NCBI GenBank assembly: GCA_902363455.1
Contig: CABJAC010000011.1
Span: 2,323 to 45,812, forward strand
Length of the DNA stretch: 43,490 nt
Direction of reading: 5' to 3'
Source: Caryophanales bacterium
Lineage (GTDB): Bacteria > Bacillota > Bacilli > Exiguobacteriales > Exiguobacteriaceae
The notes under the pieces are model-generated. The model saw only the letters and a list, made by a program, of their open reading frames with translations, did not search any database and had not been told where the DNA came from. Positions 18,196 through 28,411 of this stretch are shown piece after piece (position 1 is the first letter of the stretch; every line of letters starts with the position of its first letter). The position numbers and the translations under genes were made by a program.

Positions 18196-19622
18196 GACTG
18201 TTCCTCCTGCTTTGACTGATTCCATAATGCATCTTGTTCTGAAAGCGACAATTCTGTCAACGGTCGGTCAGACAGTTGCTCCATCCGCGTGAAACGCCGG
18301 ATGAATTTATCATTGGTCTGCTGTAACGCATCTTCTGCCGACAACTCCATATATTTTCCGACGAGCGCCAGCGAAAACAGGATATCTCCAAATTCACCTA
18401 ACTGCTCTTCAGCCGGCGCCTCTTGTAATTCTTGAATCTCTTCCCGGACCTTATCAAGTGCCCCGGCGACGGTTTCCCATTCAAAGCCGACCTTCGCGAC
18501 TTTCTTTTGAATCTGTTCCGCCCGCATCAAGGCGGGAGCTCCCTTCGTGACACCATCCAAGAGAGAGGTCCGTTCCGGTTTTTCCTGTGCCTTGATGTCC
18601 TGCCAGTTATTGACGACGTCGGTTGCCGAGTCGACTTTTACATCTCCAAAGACGTGAGGATGCCGGCGGATCATCTTCTCGCTGACACTGCCAATGACAT
18701 CCCGTACATCAAAATAGCCTTCATCCAAACCGATTTGGGCATGAAGCATGACTTGCAGCAAGACATCGCCTAATTCTTCAATCATTAAGTTATCGTCCTG
18801 AAGGTCGATTGCTTCCAGTAATTCGTACGATTCTTCAATTAAATGTTTTTTCAACGACTCGTGTGTCTGTTCTTGATCCCACGGACACCCGCCTTCGCCA
18901 CGCAACCTGGCGATGATTTGTTTGAGCGTCGTGAAATCTCGATTTAAAATCGTTTGATCCTTGACGGGCGATACATAGACCGTCGTCAAGTTGCTGAGCG
19001 TCGTCACGTGATCCAATTCATACAACGGGACGGTCACGACGTGTTCCCGGCTGGTTCCCGCTGCCGTGACGAGTGTCACGTCATGTTCATCGGGATAACG
19101 TTCCATCAGCATGACTTTCAGATCACCCGCGACCAACTGATCGTAGACCTGTCCGATCAACAGATGTTGCCGGATTTGGGCTTCATCGATGTCGAACGCC
19201 GTCGCATCCAGCAATTGAAAACCTTCAATCGGATCGACGCCCACCGCGGCAAACATTGGATCCAGAAAACTTTGTCCTCCGACGATCTTAATGTTGTCCG
19301 ATTGGCTCAACAGTTGCTGAACCGTGCTTTCCGCAACCAGCGGATGACCCGGGACGGCGTAAATGATAGGTTCCGTCCGGGCCTGTTCAAGCAGGGTGGC
19401 GACGATTTCACTGTAGACTGACTCAAATCGGTCATGTTTCTCGTAAATAAAATCAAACGATGTAAATTTCATTCCCTCTGCCATCAATTCCGAAACGACA
19501 GGATGATCCGCTGTCCGCAAATAAACGGGTAATGTCGTTTCCTTGAGTAACTTATAGATGCCAAACGGTAATTGTTCCAGTTCGCCAACACCTAAGCCGA
19601 CGACCGTGATTTGATGTGTCAT
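18192..19622 (-). CDS. yabN: Tetrapyrrole methylase-like/MazG NTP pyrophosphohydrolase fusion (YabN)
   Basis: A two-domain protein of 476 aa. Residues 1-220 form a SAM-dependent tetrapyrrole methylase-like domain (VVGLGVGELEQLPFG, later VPGHPLVAESTV). Residues 230-476 contain two MazG repeats, with the magnesium-binding pattern EESYELLEAI...EELGDVLLQV in the first. MazG enzymes hydrolyse non-canonical or excess NTPs to NMP plus pyrophosphate and limit mutation; the substrate of the methylase-like half is unknown. It overlaps yabM and rqcP by 4 bp each, indicating tight coupling. Confidence 0.92.
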   Translation of the reverse strand: MTHQITVVGLGVGELEQLPFGIYKLLKETTLPVYLRTADHPVVSELMAEGMKFTSFDFIYEKHDRFESVYSEIVATLLEQARTEPIIYAVPGHPLVAESTVQQLLSQSDNIKIVGGQSFLDPMFAAVGVDPIEGFQLLDATAFDIDEAQIRQHLLIGQVYDQLVAGDLKVMLMERYPDEHDVTLVTAAGTSREHVVTVPLYELDHVTTLSNLTTVYVSPVKDQTILNRDFTTLKQIIARLRGEGGCPWDQEQTHESLKKHLIEESYELLEAIDLQDDNLMIEELGDVLLQVMLHAQIGLDEGYFDVRDVIGSVSEKMIRRHPHVFGDVKVDSATDVVNNWQDIKAQEKPERTSLLDGVTKGAPALMRAEQIQKKVAKVGFEWETVAGALDKVREEIQELQEAPAEEQLGEFGDILFSLALVGKYMELSAEDALQQTNDKFIRRFTRMEQLSDRPLTELSLSEQDALWNQSKQEEQS

Positions 19623-21169
19623 ATAATCCCCCTACGTTGATGAATACGATATAATTTCTCTCCAAAAGGCAACAGCGCCCACTCGCGTTCGGTCAAGACA
19701 CCGATCCGTAACGCGAAGATACAAAAGACGACGGCTCCACCCATGACCAGCAAGCCAACTTCAATCGTCGCTCCGATTCGACTCTCCCAGCCAGACAACT
19801 GAAACAGTTGTTCGATCACATATAAGAAAATGGCCATCGGCAGGACCGCTTTCATCAACTTGATGTAAAACGCACGACCGGCCGTCACGCGACCAAACTT
19901 CCGGTTCAATAAAATCAATTGCGCTGCCGCCATAATGCCGAATCCACCAAAAGTTGCTATTCCGGCCCCTGTCATGCCATACAGTGGAATCAACCCGATG
20001 TTTAATCCGAGCTTTACCAATAGGCCGGCGACAACACCAACAAAAGCATATTTTTCTGCATCAACGGATTGAAGGCACGACACGATGATCATCGACAAGG
20101 ACGCCGTGAATCCGGTTGCCGCAAGCCAACTGAGTGCCATCGTCCCATTGTCATCCTGATAGAGTGCGATATTTAACGGTCGCATGACACCGACAAGACC
20201 AACCGTCGCTGCGGCCGCAATCAGTAGACCGGAACGCAACAACGTCTCCAAATGATGTTTCGTCGCCGTGTCATTGCGCTTCCGATATTCTAACAGTAAT
20301 GTCGGCACACTCGCGAGACTGATTGACGTCGCAAACAAAATCGCAAATTGTAGCAACGGATAACCTCGGTCGAATATCCCTTTTTCAATTTTTGTTTCGA
20401 TGGAATCGCCTAACAGATTTACAAAGGTCAAGCCATCAATCAACTGCATCAATAACAGCGCGAGCGAGGCAATACTGACCGCCATCCCGCTCGTCAACAG
20501 GACCCGTCCGACACGACGGATATGCTGTTTCGACACGACCGGGCGACCAATCCGCCCTTTCGCGAAGCGTAACAATAAGATGAGCGACGCAACGCTGCCG
20601 CCGAGTGCCGTCATATGGGCTGATGCTCCGATCTGATACGGATTCGCCCCGACTTGGACACCGTAGTAGGTCACAAGTAACAGCAGGCAGACACGAACGG
20701 CATTTTCCGTGATTTGTGAAAACGCCGTCGGCCGCATTTCAAGATCCGCCTGAAACATCCCCCGTAAAACGGCGATGACCGGCAACAGGTAAAACGTAAA
20801 CGTAACTGCCCGGAGCGGTTCTACCAGTTGTGCGTCCCCGAACAACAAAGCCACTTCAGGAGCAATCCACCAACCGAGCGTCCCGAGGATCAACGACATA
20901 CCGGACAAGACCCAAAAGATCGCCCATAACACTTCCCGTTTTTCTTCCGGATGATGTAACGTCAACTTCGCGACAACCACCGGCAACGCATAAATACCAA
21001 GTGCTGCTGCAATCGCAAATAACGGATAGACGGTCTGATAAACATACAGACCGACGTCTCCCGCCATATTTTGATACGGGATGCGATAGAAAAAGCTCAA
21101 CAGTTTGGAGACGTAACTCGAAATCGCCAGGAGTGCTGCGCCCTGAGCAATGGTCATTCGTTTACTCAT
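19619..21169 (-). CDS. yabM: MurJ/SpoVB-type polyprenol-linked oligosaccharide flippase YabM
   Basis: A 516-aa integral membrane protein of the MOP superfamily (Wzx/MurJ/SpoVB branch), with hydrophobic helices throughout; 12-14 transmembrane segments would be expected. The N terminus QGAALLAISSYVSKLLSFFYRIPYQNM is typical of the Bacillales YabM/SpoVB group. The likely role is flipping lipid II or another undecaprenyl-linked glycan; which substrate cannot be read from sequence. The ATG overlaps the mfd stop as ATGA. In B. subtilis spoVT lies between mfd and this gene; here the two are fused in one operon. Confidence 0.9.
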   Translation of the reverse strand: MSKRMTIAQGAALLAISSYVSKLLSFFYRIPYQNMAGDVGLYVYQTVYPLFAIAAALGIYALPVVVAKLTLHHPEEKREVLWAIFWVLSGMSLILGTLGWWIAPEVALLFGDAQLVEPLRAVTFTFYLLPVIAVLRGMFQADLEMRPTAFSQITENAVRVCLLLLVTYYGVQVGANPYQIGASAHMTALGGSVASLILLLRFAKGRIGRPVVSKQHIRRVGRVLLTSGMAVSIASLALLLMQLIDGLTFVNLLGDSIETKIEKGIFDRGYPLLQFAILFATSISLASVPTLLLEYRKRNDTATKHHLETLLRSGLLIAAAATVGLVGVMRPLNIALYQDDNGTMALSWLAATGFTASLSMIIVSCLQSVDAEKYAFVGVVAGLLVKLGLNIGLIPLYGMTGAGIATFGGFGIMAAAQLILLNRKFGRVTAGRAFYIKLMKAVLPMAIFLYVIEQLFQLSGWESRIGATIEVGLLVMGGAVVFCIFALRIGVLTEREWALLPFGEKLYRIHQRRGII

Positions 21170-24100
21170 TGCAGGATCCGGCGATCAATCTCAGCGAGCA
21201 ACCGTTCCGCTTGCTCCGTCGTCTGCTGCAACGTTTGTTTGCCGCGATTCAGTGTCAGTACCAACTTTCCATCTTCTTGTCCCATTCCGAGACCACGCCC
21301 GATCGGCACCGTCCATTTGACAAAGTCAGCGACATCAAGCGACTGGGTCGTTTGTGCCGAAAGGACGATTTCAATTTTCGGATCCGTCTGTTTGACGCGT
21401 TCAATCCGCGCACGCTCCGCGAAAATCCGCATCCGCGTCAACTGAATCAACCGTGCGACTTCGACCGGGAATTCTCCGAACCGTTCCAGCATCTCGGATT
21501 CAAGCGACTCAAGACTTTCCGGTGTATCCACATATTTCAATCGTTTATAAAATTCAATTTTCAATTCAGAGTCCGCCATATAATGACTTGGGATATAGGC
21601 GTCGAGGCTGAACGTAAAGTCCGGTACGAATTTTTGGACTCTCCGTTTTCCTTTCATCCGCTCTTTCCGTTCTTCGACCGCTTCCGACAGCATTTGCGAG
21701 TACAGATCAAATCCAACGGAATCGATGAAGCCCGATTGTTGTGACCCGAGTAAGTTCCCTGCCCCACGAATCGATAAGTCACGCATCGCGATTTTAAAAC
21801 CACTGCCCAGTTCCGTAAACTCCTTGATCGCCTGCAGACGACTTTCCGCGACCTCGGTCAACCGTTTTTGTGGACGATACGTGAAGTAGGAATAGGCGAC
21901 CCGGCTCGAACGACCGACACGTCCCCGTAGTTGATACAACTGCGAGAGCCCCATTTGATCGGCATCATTGACAATCAATGTATTGACGTTCGGAATATCG
22001 ATACCGGTCTCGATGATCGTCGTACTGACCAAGACATCCGCATCTCCTTCAAAGAAAGCAATCAGCTGACTCTCCAGTTCACTTTCCGTCATCCGCCCGT
22101 GAGCCGTGACAACACGTGCTTCCGGAACGAGTGCCCGGATTTCCTCTGCCTTCCGTTCAATCCCTTCGACCCGGTTGTAGAGGAAAAAGGCTTGTCCACC
22201 CCGTCCGAGTTCCCGCTCCAACGCTTCCCGCATGACGATTCCGTCATATTCCATGACATACGTTTGGACCGGATAGCGGTTTTCCGGTGGTGTCTCAAGG
22301 ACCGACAAGTCTCGAATTCCGATCATCGACATATGCAGCGTCCGGGGAATCGGTGTTGCCGTCAACGTCAGGACATCGACATTCGTTTTTAACTGTTTCA
22401 ATCGTTCTTTATGTTTCACGCCAAAGCGTTGTTCTTCATCAATGATCAGCAAACCGACATCTGCGAACTGGACGTCTTTGGACAAGACACGATGGGTACC
22501 GACGACGACATCAACCGTCCCTTCTTTTAATCCCTTTTTCGTCGCTTTCAATTCTGCTGCCGAGCGGAAACGGCTCATAACAGAAACGTTGATCGGCCAA
22601 TCACTGAACCGCTCAAGCATCGTTTCATAATGTTGTTGGGCCAATACCGTCGTTGGAACGAGCAACGCCACTTGTTTTCCTGCCATGACGGCTTTAAAGG
22701 CTGCACGGATGGCGACTTCTGTTTTTCCATACCCGACGTCGCCGCATAACAGGCGGTCCATCGGGCGTGGACGTTCCATGTCTTTTTTGATCTCTTCGAT
22801 TGATCGGAGCTGATCGACGGTTTCCTCATACGGGAAGGATGCTTCGAATGCCTGCGTACTGTCGTCGTCCTCCGGAAAAGCAAATCCAACGGCCGCTTCA
22901 CGTGCTGCATACAGTTTAATCAGTTCATCCGCAATATCTTCGACCGATTTCTGGACCTTCGCTTTGACCTTCTTCCATTCCATTCCGCCGAGCTTATAAA
23001 TTTTTGGTTCTTTTCCTTCTGCCCCGACGTACTTTTGAATCAAGTCGATTTGGTCGACCGGGACGTACAACGAGTCTTCTCCAGCATAAATCAGATGCAG
23101 GTAATCTTGATGGTTGCCCGCGACATCAATCGTTTTAATCCCATGATAACGACCGATTCCGTGATGGATGTGGACGACATAATCGCCGGTCTTCAGCTCT
23201 TGATAACTTTTAATCCGTTCGGCGTTCGTCAGTTTGGTCGTTTGCTTCCGGCGCCGTGCCGGTTGCTTAAAGACTTCTTCCTCGGTAATAACGACGAGAC
23301 GAGCGTTCGTCATCTCGAATCCGCCGTGAATGCCGCCGATCAAGATCGATGGATGTCCGCGGCGGATCTCATCTTCAGTCGTATGCAACGAGGCTTCGAC
23401 ACCGTAATCGGATAATGTCTGCCGCATCCGCTCCGCACGTTCCCGGTTGCTGGCCAAGAAAACGATCCACATATCTGCCCGACCGTATCGACTGACTTCC
23501 TGTTTCAGTCGTTCCATCTGTCCATGGAAAGGAGCAATCGGTTTGATGCTGAAATGAATCGCAGCACTCTCTGGAACGCCGCTGCGCCGTGTCGGCAGAA
23601 GCGATAAATACAACAGTTGTCGTTGCTTAAAGACGTTCAGCATCGGGACGGCTAACGTGTAATCACTGACACTCTGTCCCCGTTCGATCAAGGAAGCCAT
23701 CCATTCCGCCTCTTCCGTATCCTGCACTTCCGCTGCTTCTTCGATCCGGGCAATTTCATCGACAATCAAGACGGCATCCTTGATGTCGTCGAGTAACGTC
23801 GTTTGATAGAGCATTGGTGCGTATTTTGCAAGCTGTTTTGGTCGTTCGCCGCTTTCAAGCACTTCGACATCGTAGGCGATGCCCTCTTCGAGCGCAGCCA
23901 AGACTTCCGTACTTTGCACCCGTTCCTTTGTCACATCATACAACCGGCGCAACTGTTCCCCGGCGGTCCGCAACCCTTCATCGGTCGCAAAATGTTCCGT
24001 CGCAGGCGGAATCAGGGCTTCCGCAATCACTCCAAGTGAACGTTGCGTCTCGGCGTCAAATGTATAAATTGAATCGACTTCTTCATCAAATAAGTCAAGA

Positions 24101-24681
24101 CGATACGGACGTTCCACCGTCAACGGATACAAATCGATGATACTTCCGCGAACCGCAAATTCGCCCGGCGTCGTGACTGTAGCGGTCCGTTCATATCCGG
24201 CATCAACCAATTCTTGAATGAAATCCGGAATCGATAAGATGTCGCCGGGTTTGATCCGTTTCGTATGTCCTAAAAAATCGGACGCCGTCGGGACATACCG
24301 TCTCAGACCGACGAGCGGAATGATCAGTATTCCGTCATCCGTCGTCAGGAGACGGTGCCTCGTCTCGATGCGTGTCGCCCGGAGTTCCGGGCTCGCGCCG
24401 TAAGACAATTCCGCTGCAAGCGTTTCGTCGACCGGATACAACATCACGTCTTGTTCCGGAACCAATTCAATCAGATCATCGTACAATTTTTGTGCTTGGA
24501 ACATGTTGTGCGTCACGATGACGAACCGTTTTTTTGTTTCCTGATAAATACCCGCGACAAACAGGGCTTTCCCGCTGTTCATCAGTCCTGTGATCAGTTG
24601 GGCATTGACACCGTCACGGAACCGTTCCCGGACCGTTTTGATTTCCGGAATGCCAAGTAACAGATTTTGTAGTTGTTTCAT
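21166..24681 (-). CDS. mfd: Transcription-repair coupling factor
   Basis: A DNA translocase that removes RNA polymerase stalled at lesions and recruits UvrA. The full-length 1171-aa protein has, in order: a UvrB-like N-terminal region (MNSGKALFVAGI, DIIDLYP homologue GSIIDLYP), the CarD-like RNA polymerase-interacting domain near residues 490-570 (GDYVVHIHHGIGRYHG), the RecG-like helicase core with Walker A GDVGYGKT at about 640 and Walker B-like DEEQ, the helicase C lobe (TTIIETGIDIPN, QLRGRVGRS), and the TRCF C-terminal domain. AGGAGGG lies 5 bp before the ATG. No promoter fits in the 54-bp gap to pth. Confidence 0.97.
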   Translation of the reverse strand: MKQLQNLLLGIPEIKTVRERFRDGVNAQLITGLMNSGKALFVAGIYQETKKRFVIVTHNMFQAQKLYDDLIELVPEQDVMLYPVDETLAAELSYGASPELRATRIETRHRLLTTDDGILIIPLVGLRRYVPTASDFLGHTKRIKPGDILSIPDFIQELVDAGYERTATVTTPGEFAVRGSIIDLYPLTVERPYRLDLFDEEVDSIYTFDAETQRSLGVIAEALIPPATEHFATDEGLRTAGEQLRRLYDVTKERVQSTEVLAALEEGIAYDVEVLESGERPKQLAKYAPMLYQTTLLDDIKDAVLIVDEIARIEEAAEVQDTEEAEWMASLIERGQSVSDYTLAVPMLNVFKQRQLLYLSLLPTRRSGVPESAAIHFSIKPIAPFHGQMERLKQEVSRYGRADMWIVFLASNRERAERMRQTLSDYGVEASLHTTEDEIRRGHPSILIGGIHGGFEMTNARLVVITEEEVFKQPARRRKQTTKLTNAERIKSYQELKTGDYVVHIHHGIGRYHGIKTIDVAGNHQDYLHLIYAGEDSLYVPVDQIDLIQKYVGAEGKEPKIYKLGGMEWKKVKAKVQKSVEDIADELIKLYAAREAAVGFAFPEDDDSTQAFEASFPYEETVDQLRSIEEIKKDMERPRPMDRLLCGDVGYGKTEVAIRAAFKAVMAGKQVALLVPTTVLAQQHYETMLERFSDWPINVSVMSRFRSAAELKATKKGLKEGTVDVVVGTHRVLSKDVQFADVGLLIIDEEQRFGVKHKERLKQLKTNVDVLTLTATPIPRTLHMSMIGIRDLSVLETPPENRYPVQTYVMEYDGIVMREALERELGRGGQAFFLYNRVEGIERKAEEIRALVPEARVVTAHGRMTESELESQLIAFFEGDADVLVSTTIIETGIDIPNVNTLIVNDADQMGLSQLYQLRGRVGRSSRVAYSYFTYRPQKRLTEVAESRLQAIKEFTELGSGFKIAMRDLSIRGAGNLLGSQQSGFIDSVGFDLYSQMLSEAVEERKERMKGKRRVQKFVPDFTFSLDAYIPSHYMADSELKIEFYKRLKYVDTPESLESLESEMLERFGEFPVEVARLIQLTRMRIFAERARIERVKQTDPKIEIVLSAQTTQSLDVADFVKWTVPIGRGLGMGQEDGKLVLTLNRGKQTLQQTTEQAERLLAEIDRRILQ

Positions 24682-24704
24682 ACTTTCCCTCCTAGGACGA
24701 CAGC

Positions 24705-24733
24705 AAAAACGCTTTGGATGTCCAAAGCGTTTT
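24705..24733 (-). terminator. pth-mfd intrinsic terminator
   Basis: A perfect stem AACGCTTTGGA/TCCAAAGCGTT with a 2-4 nt loop and a T tract, 3 bp after the pth stop codon. Because mfd begins 23 bp later with no visible promoter, it probably works as a partial terminator. Confidence 0.88.
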
Positions 24734-24735
24734 GT

Positions 24736-25293
24736 TCAGTTATAACGATTCATCAAGGCCAAAAACGGCGTATCGATAAAATCAGTTGCGATAGCAACAG
24801 AATCAGACAACACATGTTGTAAAGTCGTCTGTTCTGCTTTAGCGAACGGCATCAAGACCCAATCGATGACTTGAATCGGTGCGGGAGGACGACCCACCCC
24901 TAATTTCAACCGTTTGATATCTTGTGTGCCTAAATGTTGAATCAATGATTTAACGCCGTTGTGACCACCGGCACTTCCTTTTGAGCGTAAACGCATCTTC
25001 TCGAGAGGAAGATCCAAATCATCATAAATGACAAGTACATCTTCAACCGCAATTTTATAAAAATCGAGTAATGGACGAACCGCTTCACCCGATAAATTCA
25101 TATACGTCAAAGGTTTGACGAGAACGACCCGCTCCCCTTTAATCATTCCCGTTCCGAAGACGGCTTTAAACTTCGACTCCGTTAATTTTATGCCATGCTC
25201 TTGAGCTAAAGCATCAACTGCTAAAAATCCAATGTTGTGCCGTGTGTTCGTATACTTGGCACCCGGATTCCCTAAACCGACGATACACTTCAT
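24736..25293 (-). CDS. pth: Peptidyl-tRNA hydrolase
   Basis: Recycles tRNA from peptidyl-tRNA that drops off ribosomes; essential in many bacteria and called spoVC in B. subtilis. The 185-aa protein begins MKCIVGLGNPGAKYTNTRHNIGF, containing the catalytic histidine near residue 20, then KPLTYMNLSGEAV and DDLDLP, and GSAGGHNGVKSLI for tRNA binding. GGAGG 7 bp before the ATG at 25293 sets the start; the frame opens 9 codons earlier without support. The usual neighbours ctc (upstream) and fin/yabK (downstream) are missing. Confidence 0.96.
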   Translation of the reverse strand: MKCIVGLGNPGAKYTNTRHNIGFLAVDALAQEHGIKLTESKFKAVFGTGMIKGERVVLVKPLTYMNLSGEAVRPLLDFYKIAVEDVLVIYDDLDLPLEKMRLRSKGSAGGHNGVKSLIQHLGTQDIKRLKLGVGRPPAPIQVIDWVLMPFAKAEQTTLQHVLSDSVAIATDFIDTPFLALMNRYN

Positions 25294-25347
25294 ACCGCCA
25301 CCTCCTCTAATTTTTTCCACACCGCCTGTTTCCTAAAAAACGCCAAC

Positions 25348-25385
25348 ACACCGAGGTCCGATTTTTAAAAATCGGACCTCGGTGT
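25348..25385. repeat. Perfect 38-bp palindrome between prs and pth
   Basis: Two 19-bp arms with no spacer: ACACCGAGGTCCGATTTTT and its exact complement. On the minus strand it would give a very stable hairpin 16 bp after the prs stop codon. A TTTTTT run (25335-25340) starts 7 nt after the stem, slightly far for a standard intrinsic terminator. It may be a terminator, an RNA-stability hairpin or a bidirectional element. It occupies the place of ctc. Confidence 0.9.
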
Positions 25386-25401
25386 ATCTATCAGTTTGAT
25401 A

Positions 25402-26358
25402 TCAGCTGAAGAGCGGGCTGATTGATTTTTGTTCGTGGACACGGATGATGGCTTCTGCCAATAAACGTGCTACTGAAATTTGTTTGATTTTACTTGCACA
25501 TTCACGTTGCGTTAAATCGATCGTGTTCAGAACGACAAGTTCTTCGATTGCCGAGTTCTCGATCCGCTCCATGGCAGGGCCTGAGAGAACCGGGTGCGTA
25601 CAACATGCATATACTTGTTTCGCTCCGTTTTCAATCAACGCATTGGCAGCAAGTGTAATCGTCCCTGCTGTATCAATGATGTCATCGATGATGATTGCGA
25701 TTTTTCCGTCGACTTGACCAACGATGTTCATGACTTCCGCCACGTTTGGTTTCGGACGACGCTTATCGATAATCGCGATTGGTGCTTTTAATTGTTCTGC
25801 TAATTTACGTGCCCGTGTGACACCACCATGGTCTGGAGAAACGATGACGAGTTCGTTCGGGTCGATGTTCTTCTTCTCAAAGTAAGAAGCAAGCAGCGGA
25901 ACACCCATTAATTGATCTACTGGAATATCGAAGAAACCTTGGATTTGAGCAGCATGAAGATCCATTGTCACGACACGTGTCGCTCCTGCGACTTCAAGCA
26001 GGTTTGCAACCAACTTCGCTGTGATCGGCTCACGCGAACGCGCTTTTCGGTCTTGACGGGCATATCCGTAATACGGAATGACAACGTTGATCGTCCGAGC
26101 AGATGCCCGTTTCAACGCATCGATCATAATGAGAAGTTCCATCAAGTTTTCGTTGACCGGTTGGCTTGTCGATTGAATGATGTAGATATCATCCCCACGG
26201 ACGCTTTCTTCGATGTTCATTGAAATTTCGCCGTCACTGAAGTGTTTGACTGAACTTTCGCTGACTGGGATTCCGATAACTTTAGCGATTTCCTCTGCCA
26301 GTGGTTTGTTCGAGTTAAGTGCGAAAATACGAATTTCATGTTCTAAGACAGTAGACAT
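25402..26358 (-). CDS. prs: Ribose-phosphate pyrophosphokinase (PRPP synthetase)
   Basis: Makes PRPP from ribose-5-phosphate and ATP for purine, pyrimidine, histidine, tryptophan and NAD synthesis and salvage. The 318-aa class I enzyme shows the flexible-loop segment [17 protein letters not shown], the histidine and aspartate metal site [12 protein letters not shown], and the PRPP-binding [16 protein letters not shown]. It follows glmU by 65 bp with no terminator or clear promoter, so the two are likely co-transcribed. Its product feeds Hpt and is sensed by PurR, both encoded nearby. Confidence 0.97.
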   Translation of the reverse strand: MSTVLEHEIRIFALNSNKPLAEEIAKVIGIPVSESSVKHFSDGEISMNIEESVRGDDIYIIQSTSQPVNENLMELLIMIDALKRASARTINVVIPYYGYARQDRKARSREPITAKLVANLLEVAGATRVVTMDLHAAQIQGFFDIPVDQLMGVPLLASYFEKKNIDPNELVIVSPDHGGVTRARKLAEQLKAPIAIIDKRRPKPNVAEVMNIVGQVDGKIAIIIDDIIDTAGTITLAANALIENGAKQVYACCTHPVLSGPAMERIENSAIEELVVLNTIDLTQRECASKIKQISVARLLAEAIIRVHEQKSISPLFS

Positions 26359-26423
26359 GGTTAGGTGGCCTCCATTTGTTTGGGTTTAGACGAGTAGAAC
26401 GACAGGTAATGAATGATTAAAAG

Positions 26424-27773
26424 TTAACGGTAATCCGGTTTGGTCGTTTGACGTTCCCGCGCGATGGCGAGACCGTTTTCCGGAACATCGTCTGTAACGG
26501 TCGATCCTGCTGCGACAAGCGCATTTTTACCGACTGTGACAGGCGCAATCAAATTGACATTACAACCGATGAACGCATCATCTTCAATGACCGTTTGGAA
26601 TTTATTTGTTCCATCGTAGTTCACGGTGATCGAACCGCATCCTAAGTTGACGTTTTTACCGATTGTGGCATCACCGACATAACTCAAGTGGGCAGACTTG
26701 CTGCCTTCGCCAAAGGTCGATTTTTTCACTTCAACAAAGTTACCGATCCGCGTGTTGGCTCCGAGAACCGCTTGCTGACGTAAGTGGGCAAACGGTCCAA
26801 CTTGGGCTGCAGCACCGACTTGGCTGTCTGTCACAACGGATTGACGAACGACTGCATGATCTGCAATCTCACTGTCGCGAATATCTGAATTCGGACCGAT
26901 GATACACTCCGATCCAATCGTTGTTTTGCCAAGCAACTGTGTGCCGGGATATAAGATCGTATCCGAACCGATGACGACATCCGGTCCAATGTACGTCGAT
27001 GCCGGGTCGATGAACGTGACACCTTGACGCATCCAATGTTCATTCGTCCGTTTCCGCATCGATGTTTCAGCTTGCGCAAGCGCTACCCGGTCATTGACAC
27101 CAATCGTTTCTTCAAATGTCGATGCCGCATATGCTGCAATCGTTTCACCGTCTGCTTTTGCGATTTCGATGACATCCGGCAGATAGTACTCCCCTTGGAC
27201 ATTGTCATTTTTGACTTGTTTCAGTGCCGCGAACAGCATCTCATTGTCAAAGACGTATGTGCCTGTGTTGATTTCTTTAATTTGAAGTTCTGCGGCGTTC
27301 GCATCTTTGTGCTCGACAATCTTCGAGACGTTTCCATCCTCACCGCGGACGATTCTTCCGTAACCCGTTGCGTCATCAGCGTGCGCAGTCAAAACAGTTA
27401 CTTTCGCGCCGGTTTCTGCATGATGTTGCAACAACGATTTCAACGTTTCACTTGTCAGAAGCGGCGTATCTCCGCATACGACGAGCGTTGAACCCGTTTC
27501 CTGTCCAAGCACAGGTTCTGCCATTTGAACAGCATGACCCGTGCCAAGCTGCTCACTTTGAAGTGCATATTCCACCGATGTGCCGAGCACTTCTTTCACA
27601 GACTCTGCACCATGACCAACGATGACGACTTGACGCGTGACACCAAGTGTCGTCAACTGATCAACGACATGCTGTACCATAGGCTTCCCAGCTACTGGGT
27701 GAAGTACTTTATAAAGCTTTGATTTCATCCGAGTGCCTTTACCCGCTGCTAGAATTACCGCGAAATGATTCAT
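26424..27773 (-). CDS. glmU: Bifunctional GlcN-1-P acetyltransferase/UDP-GlcNAc pyrophosphorylase
   Basis: Makes UDP-N-acetylglucosamine for peptidoglycan and teichoic acids. Of 449 aa, the N-terminal nucleotidyltransferase half has [13 protein letters not shown] at 8-20 and [10 protein letters not shown]. The C-terminal half is a left-handed beta helix of hexapeptide repeats ([29 protein letters not shown]) with the acetyltransferase site NYDGTNK. I start at the ATG at 27773 ([11 protein letters not shown]), preceded by GGAGGAG; the open frame extends 30 codons upstream over the promoter. It has its own sigma-A promoter after the spoVG terminator. Confidence 0.97.
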   Translation of the reverse strand: MNHFAVILAAGKGTRMKSKLYKVLHPVAGKPMVQHVVDQLTTLGVTRQVVIVGHGAESVKEVLGTSVEYALQSEQLGTGHAVQMAEPVLGQETGSTLVVCGDTPLLTSETLKSLLQHHAETGAKVTVLTAHADDATGYGRIVRGEDGNVSKIVEHKDANAAELQIKEINTGTYVFDNEMLFAALKQVKNDNVQGEYYLPDVIEIAKADGETIAAYAASTFEETIGVNDRVALAQAETSMRKRTNEHWMRQGVTFIDPASTYIGPDVVIGSDTILYPGTQLLGKTTIGSECIIGPNSDIRDSEIADHAVVRQSVVTDSQVGAAAQVGPFAHLRQQAVLGANTRIGNFVEVKKSTFGEGSKSAHLSYVGDATIGKNVNLGCGSITVNYDGTNKFQTVIEDDAFIGCNVNLIAPVTVGKNALVAAGSTVTDDVPENGLAIARERQTTKPDYR

Positions 27774-27834
27774 CCTTGTCGCTCCTCCATGTAAATTAGT
27801 GTTGATTTCGTTCTGAAATAGTCCACTCGTTCCA

Positions 27835-27863
27835 ACTATAACGAAAATGACGCAACGAATCAA
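27835..27863 (-). promoter_or_regulatory. glmU promoter (sigma-A)
   Basis: TTGATT (27858-27863), 17 bp, TATAGT (27835-27840), about 60 bp upstream of the glmU start codon. Confidence 0.75.
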
Positions 27864-27896
27864 TCACAGGACCGACCGGAAATCGTGAAAATACGC

Positions 27897-27938
27897 AAAA
27901 AAAAGACAGGTTCTCCCAATGAAAGAGACCTGCCTGTT
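27897..27938 (-). terminator. spoVG intrinsic terminator
   Basis: A stem ACAGG..GGTCTC against GGAGAACC..TGT, with a small internal bulge, followed by TTTTTTTT, directly after the spoVG stop codon. Confidence 0.88.
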
Positions 27939-27941
27939 ACG

Positions 27942-28253
27942 TTATGAAGGATCGGTTACTTCGAGTGCCGCCAGCTCATACTCTGGTGCCTCACCGTTTT
28001 CTTCACGTATCGCATATGCTTCTAATACTGAATCTTCGACTTTTTTTCGCATTAATGCATTGATTGGATGGGCGACATCACGAAAGATGCCTTCCTGTGT
28101 CCGCTTGCTCGGCATCGCGACGAAAAGACCGCTGTTCCCTTCGATCACGCGTAAATCATGTACCACAAATTCGTGGTCGAGCGTAATCGAGGCAAGTGCT
28201 TTCATTCGACCCTCTGCTACGACGCGACGAATCTTGACGTCGGTGACATTCAT
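27942..28253 (-). CDS. spoVG: SpoVG, RNA/DNA-binding regulator
   Basis: A 103-aa protein matching SpoVG along its whole length ([11 protein letters not shown] at the start, [13 protein letters not shown] in the helix). SpoVG binds nucleic acid and regulates many processes; in B. subtilis it affects septation and sporulation, in Listeria and Staphylococcus virulence and stress. Its survival in a window stripped of sporulation genes fits that general role. The C-terminal variable tail is short. A strong sigma-A promoter lies upstream; I see no convincing sigma-H site. ridA(yabJ), normally just upstream, is absent. Confidence 0.96.
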   Translation of the reverse strand: MNVTDVKIRRVVAEGRMKALASITLDHEFVVHDLRVIEGNSGLFVAMPSKRTQEGIFRDVAHPINALMRKKVEDSVLEAYAIREENGEAPEYELAALEVTDPS

Positions 28254-28382
28254 TTTGTCCGCACCCCTTTTTAACCGTTGTCACAACTCTTCGTTGTCTA
28301 CTTCTACTTACGGCTTAAAACATTCAAAGGTTTAGCTTTTGCCAATCATTTCACGCATAATTTCCAAAAGTTTGATATTTAC

Positions 28383-28411
28383 AGTATAGTTACAAAAAAA
28401 TCGAGTGTCAA
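28383..28411 (-). promoter_or_regulatory. spoVG promoter (sigma-A)
   Basis: TTGACA (28406-28411), exactly 17 bp, TATACT (28383-28388). The -35 starts 3 bp after the purR stop. The 5' leader to spoVG is long, about 120 nt, and holds no gene. Confidence 0.85.

Noticed and set aside
20830..21744. Plus-strand 304-aa open frame
   Set aside because: Lies antisense to yabM and mfd, both certain genes; composition is biased to R, P and S as expected for a shadow frame.
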